Assembly: GCA_024516155.1 (NCBI GenBank) | Contig: JAJJXM010000016.1 | Location: forward strand, 620,001-684,000 | DNA from: Pyronema omphalodes | Lineage: Eukaryota > Ascomycota > Pezizomycetes > Pezizales > Pyronemataceae | DNA length: 64,000 nt | Reading direction: 5' to 3' | Part shown: positions 60,106-64,000 of the stretch, in pieces | How positions within the stretch are numbered: position 1 is the first letter of the stretch | Layout of the letters: every line of letters begins with the position of its first letter | Translations under genes and position numbers: made by a program | Notes under the pieces: generated by a model | Told to the model about the DNA's origin: nothing | The model's input: only the letters and a program-made list of their open reading frames with translations | Databases searched by the model: none

Positions 60106-63100
60106 TTAAATCCCCATACGAGCAAACTGGTGTTCAAAGTCCGCAGCCCTTTGAACTCCAGCCGTAGCAACATGATCCCGTCCACCGACTGGAGCAGTAC
60201 ACTCCGGACATCTCGCCAACTGCATAGGCATTCCACATTCACCGACCGAGAACTATATACAAGAAATATTAGCAATCGTTTATCAACAAAAACAGTTGGG
60301 GGAGGGTAGGGGGGGGGGGTTAAAGGAATCAAAAAACCGTGAACATACCGGATGACCATTCTGACAATAATACCAATGACCAGTTCCACGGAACTCATTC
60401 GCCATGGCATCATAAATCGCCTTCTTTTCCTCATTCGTAACAAACGAATAAAATGTTCCTCCGTTCAGAAGAGTTTTCGCTTTCTGAATATCGTCACGAA
60501 GGTATTCACACTGTGGATGAACCTTCAAGATATCGAGACAATTATCCAGGTTCCTGAATTCATGGGCAACCAATGCTTTTCTCTGTTCCTCGCTCGGTTG
60601 ATTATCTTGACCAGGGGGTGCATGCAGAAGTTCCAAGGCTGTGAATTGTGCGTGATATACAAGCGATTCGACGATTTGTTTATTATATCCAGCCTTATGA
60701 GAATCTTGTAGGAGTTTCATACAGTCCTGTTTAGCAGCCACGAGGAGGGGAACAACAAAGGATTTCCATTTATTCCGGAAGTCTACCGCATCGATATAAG
60801 CGGAGAAGGTTTTATAGTTCCAAACAATAGCCCAGGTGATTCTTAGCAGCATTGCTTGTCCGCGGAATCTAAAGCCGTGTTGGATAACTGCGTTATCTAG
60901 CTCGAATTGAGATTTTGCCCCGCGACGTCTCCGTGCGTTTAGAACCATTTCGTGGACTTTTCCATAGGGTTGTTCCTGTTGCTGAACGGTGTTGACAAAT
61001 GTGGATACCTGATGAATGAAACCTTTAGCTTTTTTTTGATATGATTTTATTTGCTCAGTTTTGCTGAACGCGGTGTTGGTTGCTTGACATCGAACTTTAA
61101 ATTGGTTTATTGTATCCTCTAGATTCGCTTCGGATTCTTCGACCAGTTTTTGAGTTTCGGTTTGAAGTTTCCCTGCATGCGCCATAAACCGTTTTGTTGC
61201 TTCGTCTAATAGTGCGCTTTTCACTACCCGGTTATAGCGGTGAATATTTCTCAACGGAGCTCTGCAGGTTGGACAACCCTTCATATCCGCTCTATTGAAG
61301 TTTTTTGGCGCAAGGATCCTTCCTTCCTCATCGACCTCATATGCGGTTTTGATATCCATAATTCCATCCAAGGTAGTAACGGAAAAGAAATGACCACAAG
61401 CCAAGAAAACAACCGGTTCCAGATCCAACTGCATATCTCTATAGGTGGTAAACATAATCAGATCCAGTACCGTATCAAGAATCTCATCCTTCGCACAGAG
61501 TTGACAGAATTTCGAAGCCGGACAAGATTCGCCACAGATACTGGGACATTGATGTCCGCAATTAAGCTGCTTGTCGCAGCGGACGGAACACGGGATGATG
61601 TCGCAGGGTACTGCGCACGGCATGTGACATGGCTCGGACTGGTGTTTACAGTGCCAGTTGCAGGGCTCTGCACAGGGGGTACAGGGCTCGGAGCATTTAT
61701 TTGGGCAGTGGGAGTGGGTGCATTTCACCTCACAGGGGCGGTTGCAGTTGGGACAATCTTTGCCGGGATGACAGGGGGCAGAGCAGGCGTGGTTGCAGGT
61801 TGTGTAGCTTCTTCCACAGGGGATGATGCAAGTTCCATGGTCGATGATAACCTCCGTTGTGGGTTGATTTTCCGTCTCTGGCTCCGTTTCCTTTCCTTTC
61901 TCTGGCTTTGGCTTCTTCCGACAGTCGGAGCAGCGTCGAGCACATTTATGACCACAGGGTAACAAGGCACCACAAAGATTCTGGCAGGTATGTTTCTCGA
62001 TATCAACACAACAGTTGACCGTAGCGACATGATTACAACCGGGGACGATTTTCTGGACCTTTTCCATACATTTGACATTTGCGAGGTCTATAGTTTCCCA
62101 GCATTGCAGAGTAGCGGGGGTATGACCACAAGGCAGGGTATGTTTCGAGACCAAGCGGACTTTACAATTTCCGCAAGTTTCCCAGCAGCGTTTGGGGCAG
62201 GGGTGATCGCAGTGGGTGTAGCTGCGCATACAGTCTTCTTTGCATTGTACTAAGGAGTGGAGGGTGTTGGAATGACATTTTAGGATGCAGGTGTGGCCGC
62301 AGGTTAGTCGCTTGCCGCATTGTTCGGAGCAGCCACCTTCTGGGGCATGGACGTTGAAGTCGTGGGCGGTGGATACCGGGATCGGTGTATCGGGATGACG
62401 TGGGCATTGGAGCTCAAGAAAGGGCCCGATGTTGTCCCGCGCTTGGAGCATGTTGATGACTTGGTTCCACATGGGGATGCCTTTGGAGGTTTGGGAATCG
62501 CCGATGATGTACATTCCGTGTTGTGCACGACTATGACGGGGTTAGCTGGGGAGATTTATAGGAGGATTAGGTGGGAGATACTGACCTGAGGAGAACATTG
62601 ATACGGTTGCTAGTTTTTAGGAATCCACATTTATGGGCTTCATTTGATCGAACGAGTGATACGATAATGACTTTGGCTTCCTCTCCCTGGAAGTTATCGA
62701 CAGTAGCAATTCGAACTCCATCCAGAAGACGACCTTTCGTAACCCTAGGTTTCTGCTGAACAATCGTAGGCATGGGTATATCATCCTCTTCCTCTGCCTC
62801 AATCTGTTCCATATCCCTATCGCCAATAACCAAATCAAACGAATCGGCAAGTTTCTTCCTCAACTTCCTTAGCTGACCGAGGTAGGGGGTAAGAACAGCA
62901 ATATCATCTTTGCCCGTATAAACACCCTGTCTAGCAAGATGTCTTACCAACGAAACCACGATTTCCGCTTCAAATTCATTTGACTTTGAAGTTTGCGTCG
63001 GTTCATCATTTTCCCCGGAGTCTTCTCTGTGTTCATGATCCAGCCAGAAAAGACGTCTTCGCATACCTACAACCTCCGGGTATTTCTGAGTATTCTCATA

Positions 63101-64000
63101 ATCTTTCAACTGGGGATATAACGTCTCTCTAACCAAGGATGCAATTGAGGGATGCATTCTCCGCTGTGTATCCAGCGCCGCAATCGGCATTTTAGCACCA
63201 TTAAACCGTTCATTTGCAAGGCGTTCGAAAAGTGATTCATCAAGCCCATATTTCTTCCCCTGATCACTTTCCATTGATAACTCATATCTCGAGATGGTAG
63301 CCCGAAGCTGTAGATGATCACCGATCAAAATCGCATGTTCGACAGAAGGCAACAAAGCGGTGATAAGATGAGCTTCGAGGACCTCCGCAGCCTCCTCACA
63401 AACCAAAACCTTCGCCGATAAGCTTCTCAACAACTCCGAATTCGAAGCCAACCCAGTTGTAGTAACCCCGATGATATGAGCTTCCTCTAAACATCGTTTA
63501 TCGGCTTCTTTATATTGCGCTCTTAGTTCCGCTTCTGCATCTGTGAATTTCGCCATTAGGGATTCTATCTTCTGTTGCAGTTTCGAGTTGATAATTTCCT
63601 CCCAATAAGATCTTAACGACTGCCGCTCCCGATGTGTCGTCATCCAGGGATTAACCCGATCTCTTAACAGCGTTTGTATGGGCCTAGGTTGTTGCCCTTG
63701 TACCGGTTTCCAGGAATTTTTCTGCAGGTAAGTTCCACCATTGCTCCAGATCCTAAAGATATCCGCACAAGTTTTATTCCCCACCACCATCCAGCCATCC
63801 TTATCCTTATCAATATTCCCATTCCTTTTCCCAAACCCATAATCCCTCGCCCCTTCATATAGTAACTGATAAGTCGGTAGGTCATTATACAAAAGATGGT
63901 AAGCAATATCACCATCACGACATCCATAAGTCGCCTGTTTAAGAAGCTTCGATAGCTCCTCGTCAACTTCATCTAGCTCCCGTTGTGCAGACCAGATATT
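60106..64000 (-). CDS. NFX1-type zinc-finger SF1 RNA helicase (ZNFX1-like), N-terminus beyond the window
   Basis: Exons in the window are 62586-64000 (open to the edge), 60349-62530 and 60106-60252, with introns of 55 and 96 bp. The 1247 residues seen begin inside the helicase core. Motif II is CEEAAE (63383-63400), then LIGDHLQLR, LDTQRRMHPSI, VDNFQGEEAKVIIVSLVRS and NRINVLLSRAQHGMYIIG (motif VI, split by the 55-bp intron). The Walker A motif is off-window. A long Cys/His-rich region with repeated NFX1-type fingers follows (CGHTCILKCH, CGHKCARRC, CNHACSAPCHPG, CGHQCPSICG), then a helical part. The last exon completes an RZ-type zinc finger: GHWYYCQNGHP, then FSVGECGMPMQ and CPEC. ZNFX1 family helicases bind RNA and act in small-RNA inheritance, antiviral defence and heterochromatin (fission yeast Hrr1 is a related helicase). 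Confidence 0.93.

Noticed and set aside
61240..61962. 240-aa plus-strand frame
   Set aside because: Antisense shadow of the Cys-rich NFX1 finger region of the helicase.

Overview
The window is nuclear DNA of a filamentous ascomycete (Pezizomycotina). The evidence is the gene set (AUR1-type inositol phosphorylceramide synthase, Swi5/Ace2-type zinc-finger factor, DUF6594 protein, secreted 'S17-like' protein, mtTFB-like factor, AMSH-type deubiquitinase, eIF2A, NFX1-type helicase) and short 55-105 bp introns with GTANGT donors and CTAAC/CTGAC-like branch sites. The class may be Leotiomycetes or a relative, but I cannot fix it. Gene density is low. Long intergenic stretches are full of homopolymers, microsatellites and 7-bp minisatellites.

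Layout. 1-4670: repeat-rich, ending in the AUR1 promoter with four copies of a short motif. 4671-6072: AUR1 (+). 6073-13849: gene-poor, simple repeats and a perfect 20-bp-arm palindrome. 13850-20622: an array of about 3.1-kb units carrying a small two-exon gene family I do not recognise. There are three intact minus-strand copies, two broken plus-strand copies and two more degenerate relatives. 20623-21004: a long foldback (about 172-bp arms) that abuts the truncated third unit. 22034-22855: small membrane protein (-). 23890-24366: possible small protein (-). 24367-30277: gene-poor, with a (CCATAGA)n array. 30278-32427: Swi5/Ace2-like factor (-). 37719-38525: secreted protein (+). 40393-44335: large disordered DUF6594 membrane protein (-). 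47580-48089: a Mutator-like MITE with a perfect 9-bp target duplication. 48392-48537: (AAAACCC)n. 49857-51581 (-) and 52347-54444 (+): mtTFB-like factor and AMSH-like deubiquitinase, divergent, with a 48-bp tandem repeat in the shared upstream region. 55560-57891: eIF2A, six exons (-). 60106-64000: NFX1-type SF1 helicase (-), running off the right edge.

The housekeeping genes are neighbours rather than a pathway: sphingolipid synthesis, transcription control, mitochondrial transcription, endosomal deubiquitination, translation initiation and probable RNA silencing or surveillance. I see no biosynthetic cluster, CRISPR array, rRNA or convincing tRNA. The most unusual content is the 13.85-21.0 kb region: an unrecognised, probably mitochondrially targeted gene family in divergent pairs, with decay confined to one orientation and a giant hairpin at its broken end.
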